A stretch of 64,000 nucleotides of DNA from Micromonospora sp. HNM0581 (GCF_012726175.1 NZ_JAASAD010000014.1:79004-143003); one strand, 5' to 3'. Positions 43,069 to 52,457 are shown, counted from the first letter of the stretch. Notes: generated from the letters alone by a model not told the origin. Made by a program: numbers and translations.

Positions 43069-44271
43069 TCAGGGTGCCGAGATGACGAACTGCTGGGCCT
43101 TGTGGTCGGACAGGCCCTTGGGGAGGGTTAAATCGTAACTGTGCACCTTGATGTCCGGACTGGTGAAGAGCCAATCGATACGCCACATTCGTGGCTTGTC
43201 GCCCACGGGCCAGGTGACCGGATAAAGCGAGGAGAGCACTTTGCTCTGGTCGACCAGCCGGTCGGAGACCATGTCGAGGAGATTCATCGACGGTGACGTG
43301 TTCAGGTCGCCGGCCATCACCGCCCGGTTCGGATTCTTCTCCAGGTCGGCGGCGATGGCCTGGTAGCTGGCCTGCCGGATTTCGAAGTTGAACCGGTCGA
43401 TCTCGAACATGTTCCGGTCGTCGTCGCTGCGCAGCAGCAGGATCCGGACCGGCGGTTGGAAGATGTGCGTGTTGTAGAACGACACGACGTGGCCGTTGAC
43501 CCGGATGTCGGTGCGCAGCGCCTGCGACGTGTAGAAGAGAGGCCGGTCGACGAGGGCCGGCGGCACCGGCTTCAAGTCGTCCGGCAGGTACGGCTGGGAG
43601 TCGAGCCACGCGTGCCCGACCACCGGCAGCCGGGTGAGCGTGACGTTGCGTCCCTCGCGGACGATCGTGTAGCCGGGGAACGCCGCCTCCAGCTGCGCAG
43701 TCTGGTCGATCTCGTACGCCTGCGCGAAGATGTCGACGAGCGAGTCGTCGACGTTCGCGTACTCGTGCAGCATGTAGACGTCGGCGTCCATCTCCCGCAG
43801 GAATTCGTAGAACTGCCCCGTGGTGGTGCGTTGCTCCCCGCCGTTGCGTCGGTCCTGGTCCCAGTACTCGGTGTTCCAGGTCACCACCTTCACGGCGTCG
43901 GCGGGCGCCGGTGCTGGGGTGTGGAACACCGTCGCGAAGTTGATCCCGCTGTAGCCGACGCCCAGTGCGAGGGCGAGCAGCGCCGCCCCGATCAGCCGCC
44001 CGCGAATCGGCCGCGCCAGCCAGGCAACGGGCAGCAGTATCACCGGGACCGCCGCCCAGACGATCGGCGGAAGCAGGTCCACCGGCCCCCATACGTACGT
44101 CCGGGCGCTGAGCAGGTGGTGCAGGACGACGACGGCCAGCCAACCAACGCAGGCCACGGCCGTGAGGCGTACCCCCCACCGGGCCCGGCGGGACCGGGCA
44201 GCAGGGTCCGGAGACGACTCGGGATCCTTTTCGTCCATTATTGAGGTCGTTCTTGCCGCCGCTTCCGCCAT
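43069..44271 (-). CDS. Membrane-anchored endonuclease/exonuclease/phosphatase-family protein (VanJ-like topology)
   Basis: 400 residues. Three to four N-terminal membrane helices (about 35-125), then an extracytoplasmic EEP domain: VVTWNTEYW (metal Asn/Glu site), YNTHIFQPP, VMAGDLNTSPSMN, WRIDWLF and SDHKAQQF (catalytic His). The same topology is known from VanJ/StaP proteins, which dephosphorylate undecaprenyl diphosphate outside the membrane. Here a polyprenyl-pyrophosphate or glycolipid phosphatase role fits the glycoconjugate neighbours. ATG 44271 with AAAGGAG upstream. Divergent from the epimerase gene. Confidence 0.85.
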   Translation of the reverse strand: MAEAAARTTSIMDEKDPESSPDPAARSRRARWGVRLTAVACVGWLAVVVLHHLLSARTYVWGPVDLLPPIVWAAVPVILLPVAWLARPIRGRLIGAALLALALGVGYSGINFATVFHTPAPAPADAVKVVTWNTEYWDQDRRNGGEQRTTTGQFYEFLREMDADVYMLHEYANVDDSLVDIFAQAYEIDQTAQLEAAFPGYTIVREGRNVTLTRLPVVGHAWLDSQPYLPDDLKPVPPALVDRPLFYTSQALRTDIRVNGHVVSFYNTHIFQPPVRILLLRSDDDRNMFEIDRFNFEIRQASYQAIAADLEKNPNRAVMAGDLNTSPSMNLLDMVSDRLVDQSKVLSSLYPVTWPVGDKPRMWRIDWLFTSPDIKVHSYDLTLPKGLSDHKAQQFVISAP

Positions 44272-44679
44272 GGCAACTCCTTTACGGGGCGTCGGTTCCG
44301 GCCGAGGTCGGCGCCGGCCGGGAAAAAGGTAGCTATCGGTACCTTGCTCGAAGCTTGGTCTGGACACCAAGGAGGGGGCAAACGTCACTCACTAGCGTCG
44401 CGAGTGCTGATACCAGATTCGCAGCAGTGGACGGAGCTGCCGGATGGCTCTCGCGCAGATTAACGACTCTCAGTCGGAGCTGGCCCTGTCGGTAGGGGCT
44501 CGTCGGTCCGATATGCGAATTGCCTGGCATTTGGCGGGCCGGCCCGATTGGTCGGTACCGGTGGCTGACGGCTGGTCTGTCGGTGAATATCCGTTGATGG
44601 TGAATGTCGGGAAAGTTTCCGACGGGAGTCGGGACGCTTCCGTCGGAAGCGAGGAATCCCCTCGAAACGGGAGGTGACA
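44272..44679. other. 408-bp divergent intergenic region
   Basis: Control region between the EEP and epimerase genes. A 77-codon open frame from ATG 44444 lacks coding character (many A/T third positions) and is not called. It contains AT-richer stretches (GGTAGCTATCGGTACC near 44330) and the repeat cluster at 44606-44651. Confidence 0.6.
44606..44651. promoter_or_regulatory. Clustered inverted and ~11-bp-periodic repeats upstream of epimerase operon
   Basis: Two palindromes, GTCGGGAAAGTTTCCGAC (44606-44623) and CGCTTCC-GTC-GGAAGCG (44635-44651). Read on one strand they also give heptamers TCGGGAA, TCCGACG, TCGGGAC, TCCGTCG starting at 44607, 44618, 44629, 44639. SARP proteins bind heptamers repeated every 11 bp, so this may be the target of the SARP encoded in the locus. 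Confidence 0.4.
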
Positions 44680-45711
44680 GTGCACGTCGTGGTGACCGGA
44701 GCCGCAGGCATGCTGGGTACCGCGCTGTTGGCGCACCCCTGGCCGGGAGCGACATGGACCGGAGTGGACATCCGTCCACTCGCACCGAGGGTGCGGGAGC
44801 GGGCGGCCTTCGTCCGGGCCGACGTCCGCGACGTCGAGGCGATGGCCCGCGCCTTCCGCCACGCCGACGTGGTCATCCACTGCGCCGCCGCGTTGCCCAG
44901 CCACCCGGCGGCGGAGATCCGATCGGTGGACGTGGAGGGAACCGAAACGGCGTTGGCCGCAGCCCGGCGAGTTGGTGTGGACCGGTTCGTACACATCTCC
45001 TCCACCGCCGTGTACGGCCTGCCCCGGGACTGCCCCACGCCGGAGGACTACCCGTGCGAACCGGTGGACCCCTACTCGGCGGCGAAGCTCGGCGCGGAGA
45101 CCGCCGTGCTCCGGTACCGCGAACAGGGCCGCTGCGCCCCGATCGTACGGCCCAAGACCTTCCTCGGTGAGGAGCGCCTCGGGCTCTTCGCCATGCTCTT
45201 CGAGTGGGCCGACGAGGGCCGGCACTTCCCGCTCATCGGTGGCGGTGACGTCGCCACCCAGATGCTCGACGTCGAAGACCTCTGCGTGGCGATCCGGCTG
45301 ATCTGCGAGGCGCCCGACGACAAGGCCAACGACACGTTCAACATCGGCGCACGCGAGTTCCGCACCCTACGGGAGGACTTCCAGGCCGTCCTCGACGCCG
45401 CCGGCCACGGCAGGCGGGTCCTGGCCATGCCGGTGGGGCCCGCCGTCACCGTACTGCGCGTACTCGCCGCGACACGTCTCTCCCCGGTCTACAAGCGACT
45501 CGTGCACAAGCTCACCCGAGACTCGTACGTCTCGATCGACCGGGCGGCACAGCAGCTCGGGTTCGACCCGCGGTTCAGCAACGAACAGGCGTTGCTGAAG
45601 ACGTACGAGTGGTGGCGGGCGAACGCCGCCGGGGCGCGGCGCAGCGCCGGACGTACGCACCGCGACCCCTGGAAGCAGGGCGCCCTGAGCCTGGCGAAGG
45701 CGTTGTTCTGA
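44680..45711 (+). CDS. NAD-dependent epimerase/dehydratase (extended SDR)
   Basis: 343 residues. Rossmann start HVVVTGAAGMLGTALL, HISSTAVYG, and the active-site YSAAKLGAE (Tyr-x3-Lys) near residue 130; substrate likely a nucleotide- or polyprenyl-linked sugar. GTG 44680 is chosen over GTG 44674 because GGGAGG then lies five nt upstream. First gene of a four-gene plus-strand block (epimerase, UbiA, GT4, aldo/keto reductase). Confidence 0.88.
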   Translation: MHVVVTGAAGMLGTALLAHPWPGATWTGVDIRPLAPRVRERAAFVRADVRDVEAMARAFRHADVVIHCAAALPSHPAAEIRSVDVEGTETALAAARRVGVDRFVHISSTAVYGLPRDCPTPEDYPCEPVDPYSAAKLGAETAVLRYREQGRCAPIVRPKTFLGEERLGLFAMLFEWADEGRHFPLIGGGDVATQMLDVEDLCVAIRLICEAPDDKANDTFNIGAREFRTLREDFQAVLDAAGHGRRVLAMPVGPAVTVLRVLAATRLSPVYKRLVHKLTRDSYVSIDRAAQQLGFDPRFSNEQALLKTYEWWRANAAGARRSAGRTHRDPWKQGALSLAKALF

Positions 45712-45741
45712 CACTCCACGGAGCGCAAGGAGAGGTCCGCC

Positions 45742-46731
45742 ATGAATCACGCCCTGGAAGTCCCGACCCCCGCCTCGTCGGACCTGCCCGGGGTCTCCGT
45801 CGACTCGACCGTCGCCGTGAAGGCGCTGAAACCGTTGGCCCGCGTCACCGGGCTGTTCGTTCTGCTGCGTCCCCGTCAGTGGGTCAAGGGTGCTCTGGTG
45901 CTGGCGGCGCCGCTCGTGGCGGCCCCCGCCGCCACGGTCACCCATGTCGTGCCGCTGCTCGGCACGCTGCTGGCCTTCCTCGCCGCCTCCTCGGCCGTGT
46001 ACGTCTTCAACGACCTGCGGGACCGGGAGCGTGACCGGCTACATCCGGTGAAGCGGAACCGTCCGCTGGCGAGCGGGCGGGTGGGTACGACCGCCGCGGT
46101 CGTACTCCTCGTCGTCCTGCTCGCCGGCACCGCCGCCCTGCTCACGCGGCTACCCGCCCTGACCGGCGTCGTCGTCGCCGGCTATCTCGCCCTCAACCTC
46201 TGGTACTGCCTGGCGCTGAAGCATCAGCCCCTGGTCGACGTGTCGGTCGTCTCCACCGGTTTCGTCCTGCGGGTGCTGGCCGGCACCACCGCCGTCGGTG
46301 CGCCAGTGCATCCGGCGTTGCTGATCGGGGTCTACTGCGCGTGCCTCGCGCTCTCGCTCGGCAAGCGACGCCACGAACTCGCCGCCCTGTCGGCTGCCGG
46401 CGGTGAGGCCGGCGAGCACCGACCGGCGCTACGGGCCTACTCGGTGCACTTTCTAGACCAGGTCGTGGTGGTGAACCTGGTGGTGGCGTTGATCGGCTAC
46501 GTGGCCTTCGTATGGACCCAGTCGCCGCCGTACGGGCCGGTCACGGCCGCGCTGACCTTTCCGTTCGCCGCGTTCGCGGTGCACCGCTACCTACAGATGA
46601 TCGCCCTCGGCGGTTCCGGTGGTGATCCGGTCGAGGATCTCGTGCGGGACCGCGCGCTGCTCGTCAACTTCGGCCTCTGGGCCGCAGTGCTGGCGCAGGC
46701 CATGCTGACCAGCGTCTGGCACGTCTGGTAA
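45742..46731 (+). CDS. UbiA-family prenyltransferase, decaprenyl-phosphate phosphoribosyltransferase-like
   Basis: 329 residues, about eight to nine helices. RPRQWVKGALVLAAP (residues 43-57) and the metal-binding NDLRDRERDRLHP (90-102) followed by KRNRPLASG are the pattern of decaprenyl-phosphoryl-5-phosphoribose synthase (Rv3806c type), which attaches ribose-5-phosphate from PRPP to polyprenyl phosphate. In mycobacteria this starts the arabinose donor pathway. RBS AAGGAGAGG before ATG. An unusual ~25-residue N-terminal extension precedes the first helix. No DprE1/E2 pair is visible here, so the final sugar is open. Confidence 0.85.
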   Translation: MNHALEVPTPASSDLPGVSVDSTVAVKALKPLARVTGLFVLLRPRQWVKGALVLAAPLVAAPAATVTHVVPLLGTLLAFLAASSAVYVFNDLRDRERDRLHPVKRNRPLASGRVGTTAAVVLLVVLLAGTAALLTRLPALTGVVVAGYLALNLWYCLALKHQPLVDVSVVSTGFVLRVLAGTTAVGAPVHPALLIGVYCACLALSLGKRRHELAALSAAGGEAGEHRPALRAYSVHFLDQVVVVNLVVALIGYVAFVWTQSPPYGPVTAALTFPFAAFAVHRYLQMIALGGSGGDPVEDLVRDRALLVNFGLWAAVLAQAMLTSVWHVW

Positions 46732-46759
46732 CCCGGATCGACACCCTTTGGAGAAGAGT

Positions 46760-47908
46760 GTGAGCGGCAACGATCTCCACGAGTACGACCTCTGTGTCGC
46801 GGTGAACTACTACTCGCCCTACGTCAGCGGGCTGACCGAGGTGGCCCGGGTGCTCGCCGAGGGCCTCGCCGGGCGGGGTTGGCGGGTGGCGGTGGTCGCC
46901 GTCCGGCACGACCCGACGCTCCCGCTGCGGGAGAGCCGCAACGGTGTCGACGTCTACCGCAGTCCGGTGGTCGCATCGGTCGGCCGTGGCCCGGTCAGTC
47001 CTGGTTTTCCCGCACTCGTACGCCGGGTCGCCCGGCGTGCGCGGGTGGTCAACCTGCACCTGCCGATGTTGGAGGGAGCGCTGATCACCGCCCTGCCGCT
47101 GCGGGTGCCGGTGGTCACCACGTACCACATCGACCTCTGGTTGCCCCCCACCCTGGTGACCCGGGCCGCGATGGCCGCGGTACGGGTGTCGTCCCGGGTG
47201 ACGCTGCGCCGTTCGGCTGCCGTCGTCGTCAACAGTGACGACCAGGCGCGGCACTCCGAACTCTGGCCGATCCTGCGGTCCAGTCAGCGGACCGCGATTC
47301 CGGCGCCCTGCCTCGACCGGCGTGGCGGGGAAGCGGCCTACCGTGAGACCGGCGGTCCGCACATCGGCTTCCTCGGCCGGATCGTGCCGGACAAGGGCCT
47401 GGACTACCTGGTCGCCGCGTTCGCCGAGATCGCGGATCCGGAGGCGCGGCTGCTGGTCGGCGGCGACTATCTGACCGTCGCGGGCGGTAGCGTGATCGAC
47501 CGGATCCGGGCGGCAGCCGAACGTGATCCCCGGATCCGGATTCTCGGTCTGCTCCGCGGCCGGCAGATCAACGACTTCTACGCGTCCATCGACGCGTTCG
47601 CCCTACCTTCCGTCGCCGAGTCGTTCGGCATCGCGCAGGCCGAGGCGATGATGTGCGGGATCCCGTCGGTCACCACCGACCTGCCCGGCGGTCGGTATCC
47701 CGTCCTGGCGACCGGGCTGGGCCGGGTCGTCCAGCCGCGGGACCCGGCCGGACTGCGGGTCGCGCTGCTGGACGTGCTCGGTTGGGACGCCGACACCCGA
47801 CGCGAAGGCGCCAAGCGGGCCCTGGAGGAGTTCGGTGTGGAGGGATGTCTGGATCGGTACGCGACGCTGTTCCGGAATCACGGGGCGCGGTCCGGCGTAT
47901 CGATGTGA
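46760..47908 (+). CDS. GT4-family glycosyltransferase (paralogue of the 37549 gene)
   Basis: 382 residues from GTG 46760 (GGAGAAG upstream; TTG 46748 is a weaker alternative). GT-B fold with N-terminal VNYYSPYVSGLTEVARVLAEGL, TTYHIDLWLPP, and a C-terminal domain beginning HIGFLGRIVPDKGLDYLVAAF, with ESFGIAQAEAMMCGIPSVTTD. Shares long identical blocks with the minus-strand GT4 (PCLDRRGGE, YRETGG, INDFYAS/VNDFYAS). The two are duplicated enzymes of the same locus, probably with different acceptors. Confidence 0.9.
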   Translation: MSGNDLHEYDLCVAVNYYSPYVSGLTEVARVLAEGLAGRGWRVAVVAVRHDPTLPLRESRNGVDVYRSPVVASVGRGPVSPGFPALVRRVARRARVVNLHLPMLEGALITALPLRVPVVTTYHIDLWLPPTLVTRAAMAAVRVSSRVTLRRSAAVVVNSDDQARHSELWPILRSSQRTAIPAPCLDRRGGEAAYRETGGPHIGFLGRIVPDKGLDYLVAAFAEIADPEARLLVGGDYLTVAGGSVIDRIRAAAERDPRIRILGLLRGRQINDFYASIDAFALPSVAESFGIAQAEAMMCGIPSVTTDLPGGRYPVLATGLGRVVQPRDPAGLRVALLDVLGWDADTRREGAKRALEEFGVEGCLDRYATLFRNHGARSGVSM

Positions 47909-47959
47909 GCGGTGTTCCGGTCAGTAGAATGGCGGCCACGTTCCGTCACGGAGGTGCAG

Positions 47960-48922
47960 ATGCGCAGCAGGAGTTTCGGTCGTCTCGGCACGGTCAGCGC
48001 CCTCACCCTGGGAGGTGGCGGGATCGGTGGGGTCTGGGGGGCGACCGACCACGCCGAGGCGGTGGCGACCGTACGGGCGGCCGTCGACGGGGGCGTCACG
48101 ATGCTCGACCTGGCCCCGACCTACGGTGACGGCTACGCGGCCGAGAACGTGGCCGGTGCCGCGCTGCGTGGCATTCCGGTCGAGGATGTCCTCGTCACCA
48201 GCAAGATCGAACTGCCCGAGCAGGATGGTGGTGATCTCCCAGAGAAGATGATCCGCAGCCTGCACGCCACCCTGAAGCGTCTCGGCCGCGAGCAACTCGA
48301 CCTTTTCCTGCTCCACTCCCAACTGCACCCGTCGGGCTGGACCGGTCCCACCCCGCGGACCCTCGGCTGGGAGCTGTACCGCGACCAGGTGGTGCCCACC
48401 TTCGAACGGCTGCGGGCCGAGGGCAAGATCAGGGCCTGGGGGTTGACCGGTGTCGGCCACCCACAGGCCGTCATCGACGCCATGCACCAGCATCCGCGCC
48501 CGGACGCGGTCCAGGCGGTGGTGAACGCCCTCGACCTCAGCGGCGACATGTGGCTGCTCGGCGCGTCGGCCGAGCCTCGGAACGACGAGATCCGCCGGGC
48601 CGCGGTCGACGACGGCGTCTCCGTGATCGCTATCCGGGCTGTGGCGGCGGGAGCGCTCACCGGGGAGATCGACCGATCCGTGGAGGACGACGCCCCGGTC
48701 GCGGTCGACTTCGCCCGGGCGGAGGGGTTCCGCGCACTCGCCGCCGAGTTCGGCGAGTCACCCGCCTCGTTGGCCCACCGCTACGCCCTCGGTGTCCCCG
48801 GAGTGGCGACCGTGGTGCTCGGCGTGAAGAACCGCACCGAGTTGGCCGAGTGCCTCGCCGCCGAGGCTCGTGGTCCGCTGACTGAGGTCGAACGGAAGGC
48901 CCTGCTCGACCTGCGGAGCTGA
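47960..48922 (+). CDS. Aldo/keto reductase family protein
   Basis: 320 residues from ATG 47960 (GGAGGTGCAG upstream). TIM-barrel AKR motifs: LGGGGIGGVWG at the N-terminus, MLDLAPTYGDGYAAENV with catalytic Asp and Tyr, VLVTSKIELP with the Lys, and LDLFLLHS with the His. C-terminal VPGVATVVLGVKNRTELAE is the NADPH-binding end. Last gene of the epimerase-UbiA-GT4 block; substrate unknown, an oxidised sugar or lipid is a fair guess from context. Confidence 0.85.
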   Translation: MRSRSFGRLGTVSALTLGGGGIGGVWGATDHAEAVATVRAAVDGGVTMLDLAPTYGDGYAAENVAGAALRGIPVEDVLVTSKIELPEQDGGDLPEKMIRSLHATLKRLGREQLDLFLLHSQLHPSGWTGPTPRTLGWELYRDQVVPTFERLRAEGKIRAWGLTGVGHPQAVIDAMHQHPRPDAVQAVVNALDLSGDMWLLGASAEPRNDEIRRAAVDDGVSVIAIRAVAAGALTGEIDRSVEDDAPVAVDFARAEGFRALAAEFGESPASLAHRYALGVPGVATVVLGVKNRTELAECLAAEARGPLTEVERKALLDLRS

Positions 48923-49092
48923 GGGAACGGCGGGCCGGGCGTCGAGTCGACGGCCGCTGCCCACCGACGGTGCCGCGCGTCCACGACCACCGGTGACCCG
49001 CGCCCTCGACGGAGACGCCCGCCAGAGTCCGGAACGCACCGCTGTTCGCCTTTCGTCATCGACAGACAACAATCGCGGTGATCGCGGGTGGA

Positions 49093-49098
49093 TACCCT
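49093..49098 (+). promoter_or_regulatory. -10 element for the LAL regulator
   Basis: TACCCT six nt before ATG 49105; leaderless layout, which supports this start over GTG 49078. Confidence 0.4.
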
Positions 49099-49104
49099 GC
49101 CACC

Positions 49105-52044
49105 ATGCGCGTGAGTGGCGAACCGGGCCTGTCGGGGGCACCACTGGCGATCTCGGCGCCGGGGTTCGTGGGCCGTACCCGTGAGGTGGCTGCGTTGACC
49201 GCCTCGTTGGCCGACTCTCCGGCGGTGGTGCTGCTCGAAGGCGAAGCCGGCATCGGCAAGAGCCGGTTGGTCCGTGAGGCGCTCGCGGCGATGCCGGGTC
49301 CCCGTCCTGACGCGCTGGTGGCGGTCTGCCCGCCGTTGCGGGAGTCGTTGACCCTGGCTCCGGTCGTCGACGCGTTGCGTGCCAGCCGGATCCGCCCGGT
49401 CGACCCGGGGCCGAGCGCCCTGACCGGGGCGCTGCGGCCGTTGTTCCCGGAGTGGTCTGCCTGGCTGCCGCCGCCACCCGAGCCGCTTGAGGACGCCACA
49501 GCTGCCCGACACCGGCTGTTCCGGGCGCTCGACGAGGTGATCCGGTCGCTGGGTGCGGGTCTGCTCGTCGTGGAGGACGCACACTGGGCCGACGACGTGA
49601 CGCTCGAGTTTCTGCTGTTTCTCGCCACGCGCCGGGCGGCGGACCGGCCGGGCCTGGTGGTGACGTACCGCCCGGAGGAGGTGGGTGACCGGTCGCTGCT
49701 GCTGCGGCTGTCGGCGCGGCGTCCGGTCGACGGCACCCAGGTTCGGATCACGCTGTCACCGTTGGACGTCGCCGGTACCGGGGCACTGGTGTCGTCGATG
49801 CTGGACGGTAACCCGGTGTCCACCGAGTTCGCCGCTTTCCTGCACGAACGCACCAGCGGTGTGCCTCTGGTGGTGGAGGAGTCGGTGCGGCTGCTGTGCG
49901 ACCGGGCGGACATGGTGTTCCGGGACGGTCAGTGGGTGCGGCTGAGCCTCAGTGAACTCCAGGTGCCGGCCACGGTGCGCGACTCGACCCGGGAACGGGT
50001 GGGACGGCTCACCCAGGCCGCCCAGCGGGTGCTGCGCGCCGCCGCGGTGTTCGCCGAACCGGCCACCGAAACTGATCTGGCGGCCACCGCCGGACTGCTG
50101 ATCCGGGCCTGCCGGACCGGTCTGACCGAGGCGGTCACGGCGGGTCTGCTCGACGGGGACGATCGCGGCCGGTGGCGGTTCCGTCACGTGCTGGCCGCCG
50201 CTGCCGTGTACGAGTCGATTCCGCTCACCGAGCGGAAGGTGCTGCATCTGCGCGCCGGCCTGGCGTTGCAGCGCCACGACCCGTCACCGGTGGCGCACCT
50301 CGCCCGGCACTTCCGCCTCGCCGGTGAGTCCACCCAGTGGGCCCGGTACGCCGAGGAGGCCGCCGCGCGGGCGCTGGCTTCCGGCGATCACACCTCGGCT
50401 GCGGTGCTGCTCGAAGAGGTGCTGTCGACAGTGGATCTGCCGGCTGCCGAACTCGCCCGGATCGCCGGTTCGGCCGCGGTCGCGGCGCTCGGCCGGCGGG
50501 AGCCCGTCGATGAGATCTACCACCGGGTCGTCGCGACTGTCCGGGCGGTGCTGGAATCTGGTGGCCTCTCCGCGCGGCAGCAGGCAGACGTGCGTAACCC
50601 GTTGGGACGGTTGCTGATCATCGGTGGTGAGGCGGAGGCCGCGCTCACCGAACTCGGCCGAGCCGTCGACCACCTGTCCGATCCGCTGGAGGCGGCCCGG
50701 GCGATGACCTACCTGGGCTGGGCTTACGCGGGGCCATGGCCCGCCGCCACCCACCTGCGGTGGTTGGCGCGCGCCGCGGAGCTGACCCCCGCGATCCGGT
50801 CGGCTTCTGATCGTCTGTCGTTGGCCGGGAACCGGGCTGCCGCGTTGCTGATGCTGGGCGAGCCGGAGGCCTGGGAGGTGGTGGCCGGGCTGCCGACCGA
50901 CGGCGCGTCCACGGCTGAACGTCAGGACGTGGCCCGTATCCACGCCAACGTGGCCACCGGAGCGCTGATCTGGGGCCGCTACGCCGAGGCGGAGCGGCAC
51001 CTGGCCGTCGCGTTGGAGTTGGCCGACGCCGAGCAACTGGCTCGGCTGCGCTACAACATCCTCATCGAGCAGGCGAACCTCGACTGGTACGCCGGGCGTT
51101 GGCACGGCCTCGCCCAACGCGCGGCCGGGCTGGCCGAGGCCGATCGGGACCGGCCCGGTGTCTACCTCGCCTGCGTCCGGTTGCGTGGGCGGCTCGCCGC
51201 CGTCGCCGGTCAGATCCGGGTTGCCGAGCACCAGTTCGAGCTGGCGTTGGCGGAGGCGGTGCGGCGTGGGGCGGTCGACGACACCGTCGAGCCGGCGGCG
51301 ATGCTCGCCCGGATGTGGCTGGCTGAGGGGCAGCCGGAGCGGGCACTGCTGGTCACCGAGGAACCGATGACGGTGGTGGCGGCCAAGCCGGTCTGGGTGT
51401 GGGCGACCGATCTGGCGCCGGCCCGGGTCGAGGCGCAGCTCGTCGCCGGGCAGCACGGCCCCGCTGCCGAACTGGTCGCGAACCTCGCCGACGGGCTGGT
51501 CGGCCGTGACGCACCCGGGCCGTGGGCTGCTCTGGCGACATGCCGGGCGCTGCTGGCTGCCGCTGCTGGTGATCAGCTCGACGCGGCGGCGGCGTTCGAC
51601 CGGGCGGCGCGGGCCTGGGACTCGCTGCCCCGCCCGTACGATGCGCTGTTGGCGCGGGAGCGGCAGGCCCGGGCGTTGCTGGCTGCCGGAGACACCGAGC
51701 CGGGTCGGGTTCTGCTGGCCGAGGTCTACGACCGGCTGTACGAGCTGGGCGCACGCGGGGACGCGGAGCGGGTGGCGGGGAGTCTGCGTGCCTGCGGTGC
51801 GGAGGTGCCGCGGCTGTGGCGTGGCGGCCGGAAGGGCTACGGCGACCAGCTCTCACCCCGCGAGTTGGATGTGGTCCGGCTGGTGGTGGCCGGTAAGACC
51901 AATCGCGAGATCGGACGGGCGCTCGCCAAGTCGTCGGCCACGGTGGACCAGCAGGTGCGTTCGGCGATGCGCAAGCTCGGGGTGTCGACCCGGACCGCTC
52001 TCGCGGTGGCGGCTGTCGCGGCCGGGGTGTCGGCCGGCGGCTGA
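49105..52044 (+). CDS. Large ATP-binding LuxR-family regulator (LAL)
   Basis: 979 residues. N-terminal AAA/STAND ATPase: FVGRTREVAAL, Walker A GEAGIGKS at residues 45-52, Walker B LLVVEDAHWAD near 165. A long TPR-like helical middle (about 330-890), and a C-terminal LuxR helix-turn-helix (LSPRELDVVRLVVAGKTNREIGRALAKSS, then VRSAMRKLGV) near residue 925. LAL proteins are pathway activators in actinomycetes; the target is not visible, but the divergent-free position before the protease and after the sugar locus leaves both possible. Confidence 0.92.
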   Translation: MRVSGEPGLSGAPLAISAPGFVGRTREVAALTASLADSPAVVLLEGEAGIGKSRLVREALAAMPGPRPDALVAVCPPLRESLTLAPVVDALRASRIRPVDPGPSALTGALRPLFPEWSAWLPPPPEPLEDATAARHRLFRALDEVIRSLGAGLLVVEDAHWADDVTLEFLLFLATRRAADRPGLVVTYRPEEVGDRSLLLRLSARRPVDGTQVRITLSPLDVAGTGALVSSMLDGNPVSTEFAAFLHERTSGVPLVVEESVRLLCDRADMVFRDGQWVRLSLSELQVPATVRDSTRERVGRLTQAAQRVLRAAAVFAEPATETDLAATAGLLIRACRTGLTEAVTAGLLDGDDRGRWRFRHVLAAAAVYESIPLTERKVLHLRAGLALQRHDPSPVAHLARHFRLAGESTQWARYAEEAAARALASGDHTSAAVLLEEVLSTVDLPAAELARIAGSAAVAALGRREPVDEIYHRVVATVRAVLESGGLSARQQADVRNPLGRLLIIGGEAEAALTELGRAVDHLSDPLEAARAMTYLGWAYAGPWPAATHLRWLARAAELTPAIRSASDRLSLAGNRAAALLMLGEPEAWEVVAGLPTDGASTAERQDVARIHANVATGALIWGRYAEAERHLAVALELADAEQLARLRYNILIEQANLDWYAGRWHGLAQRAAGLAEADRDRPGVYLACVRLRGRLAAVAGQIRVAEHQFELALAEAVRRGAVDDTVEPAAMLARMWLAEGQPERALLVTEEPMTVVAAKPVWVWATDLAPARVEAQLVAGQHGPAAELVANLADGLVGRDAPGPWAALATCRALLAAAAGDQLDAAAAFDRAARAWDSLPRPYDALLARERQARALLAAGDTEPGRVLLAEVYDRLYELGARGDAERVAGSLRACGAEVPRLWRGGRKGYGDQLSPRELDVVRLVVAGKTNREIGRALAKSSATVDQQVRSAMRKLGVSTRTALAVAAVAAGVSAGG

Positions 52045-52457
52045 CCGGACGACGGCAAGGTCACCGCGTTCCCCTTTCCGGCGAAGGTCGGCTGCAACAC
52101 GACCGAAACCCTCCTGAGACGACGGTTGCGATTTGCGACGGCGCCTCGATTCTTTGACGAACTTGCTGGATAGCTAGGGACCCAGCAGCTCCAGAACATA
52201 GGCGTATGTCACATCCGACCGGGCAGCTCCATGAGTGATCCGACGAGCGTGCCGACCGACGACATGGCGCGGCCACCAGCCGGGTCGGACAACCGGCCGA
52301 ACCGTGACGGCGAGCCCGGTGGCCCGGCGGTCGGAGTGGGCGACGAAGCCGCACCGGCCACCGAGGCGGGGCCCGACCACGGCCACCGCGATCCGTACCA
52401 GCCCCTATGAGGGGCGCCGTGCAGTTCCTGCTCGGACGATCCCGCGGAAGGAAACCC
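52045..52457. other. 413-bp region before the protease gene
   Basis: No firm gene apart from the doubtful small frame at 52231. AT-richer segment at about 52130-52205 (TTTGACGAACTTGCTGGATAGCTAGG) could be the protease promoter: TTGACG and TAGCTA are about 16 nt apart. Confidence 0.5.
52231..52410 (+). CDS. Possible small hydrophilic protein
   Basis: 59 codons from ATG 52231, high third-position GC, product rich in Pro, Gly, Asp and Ala (ending DPYQPL), no hydrophobic core. No clear Shine-Dalgarno. Overlapping open frames on both strands make it uncertain. Confidence 0.25.
   Translation: MSDPTSVPTDDMARPPAGSDNRPNRDGEPGGPAVGVGDEAAPATEAGPDHGHRDPYQPL

Noticed and set aside
44444..44677. 77-codon open frame before the epimerase gene
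   Set aside because: Weak third-position GC, no domain, and it covers the repeat-rich control region.
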